A program made the position numbers and the translations under genes. The notes beneath the pieces were generated by a model, which was not told the origin of the DNA, searched no databases, and saw only the letters and a program-made list of their open reading frames with translations. A stretch of DNA of 52,607 nucleotides. Origin: a virus. The first letter of the stretch is position 1, and the number at the start of each line of letters is the position of its first letter. This document shows, piece after piece, positions 15,369 through 24,444 of this stretch. Location of the stretch: the IMG/VR virus record IMGVR_UViG_3300036861_000357, positions 1 to 52,607 of that record; one strand, written 5' to 3'.

Positions 15369-16112
15369 ATGAAGAAGCTCTGGGCTGGCGTGCTCGCCCT
15401 CCTCCTGTTCCCGGTGCCGCTCCTGCCCCAGCCGGTGGGTCCGCTCAAGACGGTTCGCGTGGTGGTGGAGAACTGGGACCTTGACGCCACCACCTACACC
15501 TATCCCCTGACTTCCCCTGCGATCATGGGGCCGGGCCAGCGGGCGGTGACAAGTGGCGCCTCTACCACCGTGACGAACTGCGCCCTCTGCACCGCGCCCT
15601 TCGCCGGGGTGGCGGTCGGCGACGTCATCATCTTCTTCGTCAACGATACCCAGGTGTACCGCTATGTCACGGCGAAGGCTTCCGACATCTCGATCACGGT
15701 GGATACTGCGATCGACCTCTCCACCAATGGGACGGTAGGCTACTCCTTCGTATACCGGACAGTCACCATCGGGACCGGAGCCACAAACGGCTGGTTCCAG
15801 GTCGGAGGTGGTGGCATCTCCAGCGCCGTCACCTACCAGATCGACCAGTTGAACGCGACAGGTGGGGTGGACGTGCGGATCGAGTGCCGGATGTCCTCCT
15901 CCGCTAGCGGGCTCTCCGCTCCGATCAGCGTCTTCGAGCGCAATGTGACCACGGCTGGGATCGGGACCGCGGCCTCCACCGGGCGCACCACCGTCGAGAT
16001 TTTGCCCCACTTTACCGATTGCAGGGTCGGGATGAAGTTCGGGTCCGCCGACGACGGGACCGACACCGGGGCAGCGGCCGAGGTCATCAACATCTACGTG
16101 AACACGTACTGA
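15369..16112 (+). CDS. virion-module protein with Sec signal peptide
   Basis: 247 residues. The N-terminus MKKLWAGVLALLLFPVPLLPQP is a typical Sec signal (two Lys, a Leu-rich core, then polar residues). The mature part is beta-rich and Thr/Gly-rich with Cys pairs (NCALC, later CRMSS and DCRVG) that could form disulfides outside the cytoplasm. ATG 15369 follows GGTGAG. It is the first of three consecutive genes with signal peptides. The composition suits a fibre, adhesin or surface protein; exact role unknown. Confidence 0.65.
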   Translation: MKKLWAGVLALLLFPVPLLPQPVGPLKTVRVVVENWDLDATTYTYPLTSPAIMGPGQRAVTSGASTTVTNCALCTAPFAGVAVGDVIIFFVNDTQVYRYVTAKASDISITVDTAIDLSTNGTVGYSFVYRTVTIGTGATNGWFQVGGGGISSAVTYQIDQLNATGGVDVRIECRMSSSASGLSAPISVFERNVTTAGIGTAASTGRTTVEILPHFTDCRVGMKFGSADDGTDTGAAAEVINIYVNTY

Positions 16113-16124
16113 GGGGGGAGAAGC

Positions 16125-17132
16125 GTGAACAAGAAGCTCTCGGCGATCACCGCGGTCTTCCTTGGCCTCGCTGCGCTGGTGGGAGCGGAGCCGGTGGAGT
16201 CCTCCCTCAAGCTCTTCTACATTGGCCAGGTCAAGGGAGCGGGTGGGCGGGTGTACTCGGCTTACAAGATGCCGCTGTTCGACGTGGTGGCGCTGAGAGG
16301 TGGCGGGGCCGTCACGGCCAGTGGTAACAACAATTTCACCGGCACCAACACCTTCCTCGACACGAATTTCTCCATCCTCGATGACGGGGACACGACGAAG
16401 GCGGTGAAGTTCCAGGTCTCCGGCGTCACCACTGGGAACACGGTCACGCCGTTCACCTTCCAAGGCACAGCCGCCGCCCCTGCGATAGGAATCCCGGATG
16501 GGACGGCTCTTGTCCCGGCAATCAACTTCCAATCTGATGCGGATGGGACCGGGGGTGGGCTCTTTCGCTCAGCAGCGAATCAGATCAGCCTCAGTATCAA
16601 CGGGGCGGAGCAGATTCGATGGGGAGCAAGTGCCCTGTATCTGTCAGGAAACTTGGCAGTCAATACCCACGTCACACGGTTAGCATCAGGATCTACTATT
16701 GGCTGGTCAACCACCTCTGCTATATCTGGGCAATTAACTGTCCAAGAGACATCGGTTGGGGCTGCCAAGACGTTAATCGATGCTACTGCTGTGAACTTCG
16801 TTCAAGTTTCAGTAGCTTCCAACTCCAGTGCCTATGTTGACATCACATATGGCGTGGAAGCTCAGAACGGGACCGACTGGCAAGTCACGGGGGGGACGGC
16901 CCATGTAGCTATTGTCAACAAGGCCGGCACGGAGACGTGTTCCGCGATCACCGAAGTCGGGGAAGTGACCCAGGCATCGCTCGGTACTCTTACCGCAACA
17001 ATCACCTGTGACACTTCTCCTACCAATGGCATCAACTTTCAGATGAACGCGGACTCCTCGCTCAATGTGGCCCCTACGATGGTTTACCGGGTGCTGAGGA
17101 TGGTGGGGAGTGGGAATATCACGCCGCAGTAA
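16125..17132 (+). CDS. tail-fibre-like protein with Sec signal peptide
   Basis: 335 residues from GTG 16125 after GGGGGAG. The first 21 residues (MNKKLSAITAVFLGLAALVG) form a Sec signal. The body has phage-fibre signatures: NNNFTGTNTFLDTNF, DDGDTTKAVKFQVSG and GGGLFRSAANQISLSINGAE, common in trimeric beta-helical fibres. About 16590-16870 is clearly poorer in GC than the surroundings, suggesting a recently acquired receptor-facing block. A fibre that is secreted rather than assembled in the cytoplasm would be unusual. Confidence 0.7.
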   Translation: MNKKLSAITAVFLGLAALVGAEPVESSLKLFYIGQVKGAGGRVYSAYKMPLFDVVALRGGGAVTASGNNNFTGTNTFLDTNFSILDDGDTTKAVKFQVSGVTTGNTVTPFTFQGTAAAPAIGIPDGTALVPAINFQSDADGTGGGLFRSAANQISLSINGAEQIRWGASALYLSGNLAVNTHVTRLASGSTIGWSTTSAISGQLTVQETSVGAAKTLIDATAVNFVQVSVASNSSAYVDITYGVEAQNGTDWQVTGGTAHVAIVNKAGTETCSAITEVGEVTQASLGTLTATITCDTSPTNGINFQMNADSSLNVAPTMVYRVLRMVGSGNITPQ

Positions 17133-17148
17133 GACTTGGAGGAACCAG

Positions 17149-17535
17149 ATGAAGAGGTTGGTGGGCGCGTTTGGTGTCGTCGTGGCTCTGTTCGGTGGTG
17201 CCTACGCTCTTGCCCAGCAGGCCACCCTCAGTACCCCAGTGACCCGCGCCTCCGAGGACAACCTCCGGGTCGAGACCTACTTCGCCACCCGCGACTCCGG
17301 TGGGCGATGGGAGGTCCAGGTCTCCGTCCGAGATAGCAGCGGGAACGAGATCCGGCGTGTGAACCACTCCGGCCCCGACGCCGCGCACTCTGGGGCCACT
17401 GCGCTCGCGTTCGTGACCGCGCAAATGACAATCCGAGCGAGCGAGACGGGAGGCAATGCGCGCAAGATGGACTTCCGGATCCTGGGCTTCCTGCTCGACA
17501 ACGGCTACCTCTCCGGAGTGACGCTGGTCCCGTAA
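17149..17535 (+). CDS. small protein with Sec signal peptide
   Basis: 128 residues from ATG 17149 after GGAGG. The signal peptide is MKRLVGAFGVVVALFGGAYALAQ with an AXA-type cleavage site. The mature part (about 105 residues) is beta-rich and polar with no Cys. It is the third consecutive exported product, so the trio may form one periplasmic or surface complex. No family is recognised. Confidence 0.6.
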   Translation: MKRLVGAFGVVVALFGGAYALAQQATLSTPVTRASEDNLRVETYFATRDSGGRWEVQVSVRDSSGNEIRRVNHSGPDAAHSGATALAFVTAQMTIRASETGGNARKMDFRILGFLLDNGYLSGVTLVP

Positions 17536-17544
17536 CCATCGCCC

Positions 17545-17976
17545 GTGCTCCCGCTCATGCTAATGACCACTCCGACCCCGGAACCAGCACCGTTCGTGGG
17601 GCCACCCCCACCCAGGACTTCGGCCGCCGCAGTCCCAGGGTTCACCCACGAGGAGTCTCGTCCCGCTGGTCTCCATCCTGCACTCAAGTACGGACCCGCC
17701 GCCGCACACCTCGCCGACGCGCTCAGCACGCTGAAGGTGATCCAGGGGGGTGGGCGAGAACTCGACCCGGTCCTAGAACCATTCGCGGACAATCCGGCCG
17801 CTCTCGTCGGGACCAAGGTCATTGGTGGGCTGGCGATGGGACTCCTCGCCGATCTCCTCGCGAAGAAGGGCCACCGTAATTGGGCGAAGGCCGCCGCTGG
17901 TCTCAACATCGGAGTGCCGCTCGGGGCCGCCGGCCTCAACCTGAGCGGCGCAGTCAAGAAGAGGGAGCAACGGTGA
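17545..17976 (+). CDS. small membrane protein of the lysis region
   Basis: 143 residues from GTG 17545 (ATG 17557 possible). After a Pro-rich N-terminus there are two weak hydrophobic stretches, one in ALKYGPAAAHLADALSTLK and one in TKVIGGLAMGLLADLLAKKG. The pattern ADALST..VIQGGGRELDPVL is typical of small phage membrane proteins near holins. It may support membrane permeabilisation; this is inferred from position. Confidence 0.55.
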   Translation: MLPLMLMTTPTPEPAPFVGPPPPRTSAAAVPGFTHEESRPAGLHPALKYGPAAAHLADALSTLKVIQGGGRELDPVLEPFADNPAALVGTKVIGGLAMGLLADLLAKKGHRNWAKAAAGLNIGVPLGAAGLNLSGAVKKREQR

Positions 17977-17979
17977 CGC

Positions 17980-18489
17980 ATGGATCTCTCCCCCACAACG
18001 ATCGGTTCGACGGCGTTCGGTGGCGCGGTCATAGCGGTCCTCGCTGCGATAGCCGGCCGCTACTTCGTCCCGAAATGGATCGCTGCGCGGGAGAGGTTCG
18101 AGAAGGAGATCACGGAGCAACTCCAGGGACTAATCCAGGAGCGAGCCCACCTTCTTCGCGAGCAGTCGGCCGAGAACAGGCGGCTCCAGGAGCGCATGGA
18201 TACCGCCGACCAGGCCATTCGCATGGAAATGCTTGGGAAGGATGCCGTCCTGAGGGACCTCTGGCACGCGGAGGCCGACCGATTCAATGTAGCGGTTGGT
18301 AAAGCCATGGCTCGAACTGAAGAGAACGCTCGGAATATCGATGGGATCTACACTCGTCTGAAGACGATCGAGGATCGGGCCGACGAGCGCCACGAGAAAA
18401 TCTCCGACGACCTGCACAAGCTCGACGTCACCATAACGCGGCTTGCCTCTGGAGTGGAGAACCTCATTCGGAAGAGTGGGAATGTCTGA
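17980..18489 (+). CDS. membrane-anchored coiled-coil protein, spanin- or holin-like
   Basis: 169 residues. One N-terminal transmembrane helix (residues 12-28, AFGGAVIAVLAAIAG) is followed by a long charged coiled coil to the end. This is the layout of i-spanins (Rz) and of some holin-class proteins. The endolysin gene lies 230 bases downstream, which supports a lysis role. No outer-membrane spanin partner was identified with confidence. Confidence 0.55.
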   Translation: MDLSPTTIGSTAFGGAVIAVLAAIAGRYFVPKWIAARERFEKEITEQLQGLIQERAHLLREQSAENRRLQERMDTADQAIRMEMLGKDAVLRDLWHAEADRFNVAVGKAMARTEENARNIDGIYTRLKTIEDRADERHEKISDDLHKLDVTITRLASGVENLIRKSGNV

Positions 18490-18491
18490 TC

Positions 18492-18716
18492 GTGGAGCCA
18501 GTCCTGTGGTGGATCATCGGTGCCCTCCTGACCGCGCTCGGGGCCGTGCTCGGGGTGGCGCTGTGGATGGCCCAGCGCTGGCAATCCCGCGTCGAGAACC
18601 GACTGCGCCGGCTTCACCACCAGGCCAACCTCCTCCAGTGGCTGGTCTTCGTTGTCAAGGATCTGTACCGCAAGGTCTTCGGACGCGAGCCGCCGCCACC
18701 CCCCAAGGAGTCCTGA
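18492..18716 (+). CDS. small holin-like membrane protein
   Basis: 74 residues from GTG 18492. One strong transmembrane helix (residues 5-26, WWIIGALLTALGAVLGVALW) is followed by a basic amphipathic helix and a Pro-rich, charged C-terminus. It directly precedes the endolysin. Size, topology and place fit a class II/III holin or holin accessory. This is inference without a sequence signature. Confidence 0.55.
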   Translation: MEPVLWWIIGALLTALGAVLGVALWMAQRWQSRVENRLRRLHHQANLLQWLVFVVKDLYRKVFGREPPPPPKES

Positions 18717-18720
18717 TCTG

Positions 18721-19236
18721 ATGATTCTGGAGAGTCTCATCCCGAGTCTCCGGGGCGCAGAGGGGTGGAGCCCGACCGTCTACATTGACACCACTGGTAA
18801 TCTCACCATCGGATACGGCTTCAATCTTGGGAAGCTCCACGTATCCGCCGCCGGCACTGTGAAGGTCGATCCCGTCAACGGGATATCTGTCGCGGTTGGT
18901 GAGCAACTCATTTTGTCCGAAGTCGTCGAGGTCATAACTGCCATTCGGGCCTCGCTCCCCTGGTGGGACCGCCTCGACGACGTCCGCCAGGAAGTCCTCG
19001 CCGATATGGCCTACAACCTGGGGATGCCCGGCCTGCTGAAGTGGCCGATCTTTCTCCGGCAGGTCAGGACCGGAGACTACGCCTCTGCCGCTGGCAACAT
19101 GCGTTCAACCCTCTGGTATCGGCAGACGGGGCGTCGCGCCCGCCGATTGGTTAAGATGATGGAGACTGGGCAGGATCAGCCGCCGCTCAAGCTCAGGCCG
19201 AAGAAGTTGAAGAAGCTGAAAAAGGAGGAAAAGTGA
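18721..19236 (+). CDS. endolysin, T4-type lysozyme (GH24)
   Basis: 171 residues from ATG 18721. The catalytic triad of GH24 is intact: E14, D23 and T29 in the spacing E-x8-D-x5-T (GAEGWSPTVYIDTTGNLT). The helical DMAYNLG motif follows near residue 97. It would hydrolyse the glycan strands of peptidoglycan. There is no signal peptide, so it needs a holin to reach the wall. The C-terminus is very Lys-rich and may aid binding to the wall or membrane. The next gene begins in its last four bases. Confidence 0.88.
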   Translation: MILESLIPSLRGAEGWSPTVYIDTTGNLTIGYGFNLGKLHVSAAGTVKVDPVNGISVAVGEQLILSEVVEVITAIRASLPWWDRLDDVRQEVLADMAYNLGMPGLLKWPIFLRQVRTGDYASAAGNMRSTLWYRQTGRRARRLVKMMETGQDQPPLKLRPKKLKKLKKEEK

Positions 19237-20156
19237 AGAAGGAGACGAAGAGCAAAGTCAGGAACCCGAAGCACGCAGCCGCGACCGATCTCACCATCAA
19301 GGATCTGGAGAACCTCCGGGTCCTCAACCGCGCGTTCTCGGCGGACGACATCGTCGCCGCTGGGCAGAAGCGAGGTCTCGTTGGCAAGAAGGCCATCGAC
19401 ATCAACCTGCTCATGCAACTGCTCGTCCAGCTTGGCCCGATCCTCGGACCGCTGCTCATCCAGATCCTCACCAAGCCACCGCAACCGCAGCCCACCCCGG
19501 CGCCGACCCCCTCGCCAAGCCCCATCCCACCACCTCCGCCACCGGCCCCAACGCCGACACCCATCCCCACTCCCACCCCGGTGCCGCCTCCAGTTCCGTC
19601 GCGCACGGTGGCCTCCATTGGTTCGCGCGTCCTGGGGATCGAGGGCTGGGACCCGCGACGCGGGCATTTCCTGCTCGGCGGGGGGACGGTGCGGAACATC
19701 GTCAACGGCGCTGAGTTGATCGGCGCCGGCTACCGGATCCACTTCGACTCCACGCCGAAGGACCAGAACGGGCAGCCGTTCTTCAACGGGGACCTGCCGC
19801 GGTATCCCGAACTGTTCGCCATCGACCCCACGCAGGTCGCCATCGACCCTCGCAACGGGAAGTGGTCGAGCGGGGAGGGCAACAACCGGATCGAGCACTG
19901 GATCCGCGTCGATGGCCGCGAGTACGGCCCGCAGGGCGACACCGAGCCGGGCACGCCGTTCGACGGCCAGGAAGTCGTGGCACTGACCTCCGAGTACGAC
20001 GACGGCGCCTGCACGCCCGTCCTGACAGTGCCGCAGGACATCGACCTGTCCGCCGAGCACACCGTCGCCTACAGGGCGGTGTGGGTCGGCCCGGACGGCC
20101 GGCGGGTGGGGGGCAACTGGACGTCCGAGATGCGAGTACACGCCTGGGGGTTCTGA
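19233..20156 (+). CDS. virion-associated protein with Pro-rich stalk
   Basis: 307 residues from GTG 19233 after AAGGAGG. The N-terminal basic domain ends in an amphipathic or hydrophobic segment near residues 58-79. A stalk of about 45 residues made of Pro with Thr, Ser, Ala and Gln alternation follows. The C-terminal beta-rich domain of about 180 residues contains only one Cys. A rigid polyproline spacer holding a domain away from a membrane or capsid is implied. No family is recognised. Confidence 0.6.
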   Translation: MKKETKSKVRNPKHAAATDLTIKDLENLRVLNRAFSADDIVAAGQKRGLVGKKAIDINLLMQLLVQLGPILGPLLIQILTKPPQPQPTPAPTPSPSPIPPPPPPAPTPTPIPTPTPVPPPVPSRTVASIGSRVLGIEGWDPRRGHFLLGGGTVRNIVNGAELIGAGYRIHFDSTPKDQNGQPFFNGDLPRYPELFAIDPTQVAIDPRNGKWSSGEGNNRIEHWIRVDGREYGPQGDTEPGTPFDGQEVVALTSEYDDGACTPVLTVPQDIDLSAEHTVAYRAVWVGPDGRRVGGNWTSEMRVHAWGF

Positions 20157-20163
20157 GGTAGCA

Positions 20164-20202
20164 ACGGCCCCGGGGTGGGATTTGGTCTTGCCTCGGGGCC
20201 GT
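20164..20202 (+). terminator. GC hairpin after the stalk protein gene
   Basis: Nine-base perfect arms (ACGGCCCCG 20164-20172, CGGGGCCGT 20194-20202) enclose a 21-base loop and are followed by CCTT. This is a terminator-like or mRNA-end structure with a very short U-tract. Confidence 0.5.
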
Positions 20203-20218
20203 CCTTAGGAGGGGCAGG

Positions 20219-20599
20219 ATGAGCGTAGTGCGGCGGCTCCCGGACGTCCCGGTCGTCCACCGGATGCCCACCCAGCAGAAGGTGAAGGCGTGGTTCGCGA
20301 TGAATCGCACGCTTGTCGGTGGGCTGCTCCTCCTCGCCTCTACCATCTTCCGCTTCACGCTTCACTTCGAGGGCCACAGCGACTTCGCGGACAACCTCAA
20401 GTTCTTCGCCGACCTCTGCATCACCGGCGGCGCCGCCCTGGCCGTGGCCGGTCGCACCAACTCCGACGAGGTGCACGAGGAGCGTGTGCACGCGGAGATC
20501 CGGCGGCGCTCTGGCGAGTATCCTGCCTACCGCCGTCGTGTGACCGACGTCGATCAGCTTGCGTCGATCCGAAAGAGGGATCAGGGTGGCTCTTCGTAA
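20219..20599 (+). CDS. two-helix membrane protein, holin candidate
   Basis: 126 residues from ATG 20219 after AGGAGGGG. Two hydrophobic helices are visible (residues about 31-48, LVGGLLLLASTIFRF; and 62-78, FFADLCITGGAALAVAG), then a basic cytoplasmic tail. It could be the holin if the proteins next to the endolysin are not. The end overlaps the following tail gene by 14 bases. Confidence 0.55.
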   Translation: MSVVRRLPDVPVVHRMPTQQKVKAWFAMNRTLVGGLLLLASTIFRFTLHFEGHSDFADNLKFFADLCITGGAALAVAGRTNSDEVHEERVHAEIRRRSGEYPAYRRRVTDVDQLASIRKRDQGGSS

Positions 20600-21983
20600 C
20601 GAGAAGGAGCAGGGTTACCGCACTCCGATCGACTCCCGGCTCGGGGTCAACATCGAGCATTTCGGCGGAGTGGACGTCGAGAGCGACCCCGCCGCGGTAG
20701 TGGATGGTCGATTCCAGTCCCTCATCAACGCTCTCCTCGGGACCGGGCCGATCAAGAACCGCGGAGGGCAATCCAAGACCAATCTCGTGGCGATCGGCAA
20801 CATCGAGGGCATGATCGACGCCTCCGACGTCGGAGCCTCCCACGAGATCGAGCTTGAGCCGGCGCCCGGTGGGGTCCTCCGACTCTTCTGGATCGGGACC
20901 GGCTCTGCGGACACGATCCAGCACAAGACCTACGACGGGGCCACCCTCGATACTCTCAGCGGGACGCTTGCCCCCGAGGGGGGCTCGCCAACCGCCCTCT
21001 TGAGCTTGGTGAGCGGGCCACCCAAGCTCTACGTCGGTGTCCCATCCTACCTGTCCGGGAGCGACTACATCCTCCCGCTCCTGCGCTGGACCGATGGCTC
21101 TCCCCCGTCAGGGGCTCTCGTCAATGTTGGGACCATCGTGAACCTTGGGGCGGGAGCGGGGAAGGCCCAGGCCGTCGTGTCCGCGCTGGCAAGGAGATTC
21201 ACGCGGCTCTACATCGGGATAGGGAGCCAGGATACCAGCCTCTACGCCACCGCCAGCGTCTACTCATGGGATGGTGCGACCTTCACCCTCGAAGACACTG
21301 TCACCTCTCCATGGACCGCTGCCGGCGAGACCATCTATCCGATACTCCTCATCGATGGACAGCGGGTGTACGCCTTCTATGCTGGCCTGCACGCCGCCGA
21401 TCCGGATGGGGATTACAAGATCCGGTTGCGGAACAGCGCCGGGGTGTGGAGCGACCTCACGCTGCCGGCCGCGATGAGCAATTCTCTCGGCCACTTCATC
21501 CCGACCAACTGCGACATCTTCAACGGGCTCGTCTATGTGGCGGGATTTGGGCAGGACGACGCCAATCCGATTGGTCAGTTCATATTCTCTTCAAACGCTG
21601 GGAGCAACTTCTCGCTGGAGCGAAAGATCCCGGATAGTGGTATCACCGCAGGAGTGGATCTCCGCACCTTCAACGGCTACCTCTATTACCTCTGGAGGAA
21701 GCTAAGCACCACAAACCTATTCCTTGGACGCTATGACGGAGCGACTTGGGACGACAACCACATCGACTTCACCGCCGCCTTCCCAGCGGAGCTTCCGATC
21801 AACGGGAGAGGGATGGAGGTCTACAACGGGTCTCTCTATATTTCCGCGTCGGGCAACCTCTACAAGTCGAATGGCGTCGTCACTGGCTCGGGCTGGACGA
21901 AGATCGGAGCGGTGTCGGGGCCGCAGATCGCAGTACCGGATCTTGCCGCGCGGAGGCATTGGCTCGCCACCTACAAGGCTTAG
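20586..21983 (+). CDS. beta-propeller-type tail protein
   Basis: 465 residues from GTG 20586 inside the previous gene's end. It begins with a segment (YRTPIDSRLGVNIEHFGGVDVESDP) resembling the start of podovirus tail nozzle proteins. Repeated beta blades follow with Trp and Asp turns (VYSWDGATFTLED, LGRYDGATWDDNH). Such propellers form the tail nozzle (T7 gp12) or stopper. It pairs with the next gene. Confidence 0.6.
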   Translation: MALRNEKEQGYRTPIDSRLGVNIEHFGGVDVESDPAAVVDGRFQSLINALLGTGPIKNRGGQSKTNLVAIGNIEGMIDASDVGASHEIELEPAPGGVLRLFWIGTGSADTIQHKTYDGATLDTLSGTLAPEGGSPTALLSLVSGPPKLYVGVPSYLSGSDYILPLLRWTDGSPPSGALVNVGTIVNLGAGAGKAQAVVSALARRFTRLYIGIGSQDTSLYATASVYSWDGATFTLEDTVTSPWTAAGETIYPILLIDGQRVYAFYAGLHAADPDGDYKIRLRNSAGVWSDLTLPAAMSNSLGHFIPTNCDIFNGLVYVAGFGQDDANPIGQFIFSSNAGSNFSLERKIPDSGITAGVDLRTFNGYLYYLWRKLSTTNLFLGRYDGATWDDNHIDFTAAFPAELPINGRGMEVYNGSLYISASGNLYKSNGVVTGSGWTKIGAVSGPQIAVPDLAARRHWLATYKA

Positions 21984-21986
21984 GGC

Positions 21987-23651
21987 ATGGCAGAGGGGCA
22001 TCACCTCGTCGTAGCCGAAGGGATCCTCTGGACCCGCCTGCAATCCGGGGCCAACTTCTCTTCGCTTGGAATCCCGGCCGGGGTTGGACTCCTCGGGAAC
22101 CGCCCGTTCATGACCCGCTTCCGTCGCGCGGTGGTGGGGGTCGGGCGCCACACTCCAGGCTTTGTCTACTCCGACGAGTTCAATAAGGCGTGGGCGCTGG
22201 GGATAGCGGACCCCTCGGTCGCGCTCACCATCTCCACCTCTGGCACGGGGATCACCGGCATCGTCATCCTCTATTACAACTGGCGGCACAAGGAGGGCAC
22301 CTCCCTCATCCACCAGGGCAATATCTCCCCTGGGTCGAACTCGCTCTCCGTTACGAACCAGGGAGTGACCACCACCAACATCCCAGCTACCGCCCCCGAC
22401 GCCCGCACCACCCACGTTGGGATCTGGGCCTCAGTGGATGGGGACATCCCGAAGTACGTCAGCGAGGTCACGATCGGGACCACCTCTTTCACCTGGAACG
22501 GTCCGGTCGCCGCCCGCGGTGACACCGTCCCCGTCAACTCGGATGGGACAATCAACGTCGGTGCCCGGGGGCGGCCTCCGATCGGCACGGTTGCGGTGCG
22601 CTACCACGGCCGGGTTTGGTATCTTGAGACCCTCCACCCGGAGCGCGTCTACTACTCCCTGATCGAGGAGGGGGAGAGCGTCAGTCCCACCGCGTACCTC
22701 AATACCCTCGGTCGTGAGGCCACCGTTGGGATGGGAGTGCAAGACGATCAACTCGTGGTCTTCGGCGCCGAGGTCATGTTCGACGTTCAGGGCTACGCCG
22801 GGGGCGGCTCCAACCCGGACTTCACGATGCGCTACATCGCCCAGGACATCGGCTGCATCTCCGCGTGCTCGGTGAAGTCGGTTTTCGGGCGGCTGCACTT
22901 CGCGTCAAAGAGGGGGCCGGCTCGCTACAGCGGTGGAGGGCGCCCGGAGATTCTCGGCGACGATAAGATCCAAACCTTCTGGATCGACGAGTACAAGGCC
23001 AACCGCGCCGCCTACGAGGATTGCCAGGGGGATTACGACGTCGAGCACCACGCTTATAAGATCCTCATCCCGGGGACGCCACCCTTCTACTACATCGTGA
23101 GCTACGCGCTCGGGGAGGATCGCCTCCCAGAGGTCCACTTCATGGACCGGACGCGCAACGACAACTCGATTGGGACCTTGTGGGATTCGGAATCGGGGGC
23201 GAGCTTCAACTACGTGGGAGGTGCGGACGGGTTCTTGAGGAAGGAGAACCAGTACACCAACGCGGACGACGACGGGGACACGCTCGCCAAGCGGCTCATC
23301 ATCATCCCGAAGCATCTCCTCGTACAGCCATCAGGTGGGCGAGCGCACGGGGGCACCTTCAAGGGTTTGACCCTCTACATTCGGAGCGCCAGCCAGGGCT
23401 ACATTGTCTCCGCCTACGGAGGGGACGATCCCGCCGCCGAGGCCGATGCTCCGCGGTGGGGGCCATTCACGTTTGGTGCCCTGCACATCGCGGGGAAGGT
23501 GGACGAGACGAGTAAGTTCATTCGCCTCACCCGAATGTCCGGGAAAGGCATGACCCTCAAGATCCAGGTCAACTCCCCGATTGGGTTTGAATACCGGGGG
23601 TTTTCGGTGGATCATGTATCCGGGTCACAGTCCGGAGGGCTAAAGGCGTAG
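21987..23651 (+). CDS. beta-rich tail protein, nozzle-like
   Basis: 554 residues. Beta-rich with a WYLETLHPERVYYSLIEEGESV segment and later a QDDQLVVFGAEVMFDVQG segment, typical of tail nozzle or tubular proteins of short-tailed phages. It follows the propeller protein by three bases and is probably part of the same nozzle. No enzyme motif is visible. Confidence 0.6.
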   Translation: MAEGHHLVVAEGILWTRLQSGANFSSLGIPAGVGLLGNRPFMTRFRRAVVGVGRHTPGFVYSDEFNKAWALGIADPSVALTISTSGTGITGIVILYYNWRHKEGTSLIHQGNISPGSNSLSVTNQGVTTTNIPATAPDARTTHVGIWASVDGDIPKYVSEVTIGTTSFTWNGPVAARGDTVPVNSDGTINVGARGRPPIGTVAVRYHGRVWYLETLHPERVYYSLIEEGESVSPTAYLNTLGREATVGMGVQDDQLVVFGAEVMFDVQGYAGGGSNPDFTMRYIAQDIGCISACSVKSVFGRLHFASKRGPARYSGGGRPEILGDDKIQTFWIDEYKANRAAYEDCQGDYDVEHHAYKILIPGTPPFYYIVSYALGEDRLPEVHFMDRTRNDNSIGTLWDSESGASFNYVGGADGFLRKENQYTNADDDGDTLAKRLIIIPKHLLVQPSGGRAHGGTFKGLTLYIRSASQGYIVSAYGGDDPAAEADAPRWGPFTFGALHIAGKVDETSKFIRLTRMSGKGMTLKIQVNSPIGFEYRGFSVDHVSGSQSGGLKA

Positions 23652-23661
23652 GAGGTCTGCG

Positions 23662-24435
23662 ATGGGTGCCCTGATACCGCCCAACCCGTTCGGTGGGTCC
23701 TCCAGCAGCCTCACCACCAACCCGTTCGCCTCCCCACCGCCTCCTGCCCCTACGGGGGCGGCAACACCATACCAGGTTCCGTACGCCGCCACCCCCATCC
23801 CTGGCTCTGGCGCGGTTGGTTCTGGGTTCGTCCCACCTCCGGCCCCGGGCGTCACCACCAGTGTCAACACCGCCGCTCCGCCGCCGGAACTCATGCAGGT
23901 CTTCAACGCGGTGACGAGCAAGGCCGGGGTCGTCGATCCGAACCAGGCCAAGGCCATCTCGAACATCGAAGGGCGGATGTCCGCCGACACCACCGCCCGA
24001 GCGATCCAGAACGCGCAGAGCGCATCGCAGGACGCGCTCGCGGGGCAGATCCAGGCGGCGAAGGAGAGGGCGGCGGCCGGTGGGACCTCCTCCAATATCC
24101 AGAACCAGATCCAGGCTCTCACGGATCAGGCGGCTCGGAACCAAGCGGCGCAGGCGGCGGGAATCACGCTCGGGCGAGAGAGGGACCTCGACGCCCTCGC
24201 GCTAGGTAGCGTGGGGGCCTACGGTGCTCCCTCCCAGCGGGAACTCTCACTCCTTGGGCTCGGGGCCGGGGCCGCGGGGGACATCGCTGGTGCGCGGCTC
24301 GGCGAGCTTTCGCAGAATCAGGCTACCGCTGCCGCCGCCCAGGCCGCCCAAGTCGCCCAGCAGCAGCTTGCGATCCAGGCCGCCCAGCAGCAGCAGAACG
24401 CGATGCTAGACCTCTATCGGACGCTCTGGATCTAG
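23662..24435 (+). CDS. Ala/Gln-rich internal virion protein candidate
   Basis: 257 residues after a strong AGGAGG site. The first 75 residues are Pro/Gly/Thr-rich and disordered. The remainder is helical and Ala/Gln-rich (AAAAQAAQVAQQQLAIQAAQQQQ region, about 215-245). Small Ala-rich helical proteins that precede a giant virion protein often belong to the ejected core of short-tailed phages. This is inferred from context. Confidence 0.55.
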   Translation: MGALIPPNPFGGSSSSLTTNPFASPPPPAPTGAATPYQVPYAATPIPGSGAVGSGFVPPPAPGVTTSVNTAAPPPELMQVFNAVTSKAGVVDPNQAKAISNIEGRMSADTTARAIQNAQSASQDALAGQIQAAKERAAAGGTSSNIQNQIQALTDQAARNQAAQAAGITLGRERDLDALALGSVGAYGAPSQRELSLLGLGAGAAGDIAGARLGELSQNQATAAAAQAAQVAQQQLAIQAAQQQQNAMLDLYRTLWI

Positions 24436-24444
24436 GAGGACCGT

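Noticed and set aside
15267-16532. 421-residue minus-strand frame across three plus genes
   Set aside because: It crosses gene boundaries and ribosome sites of the plus strand and has no motif.
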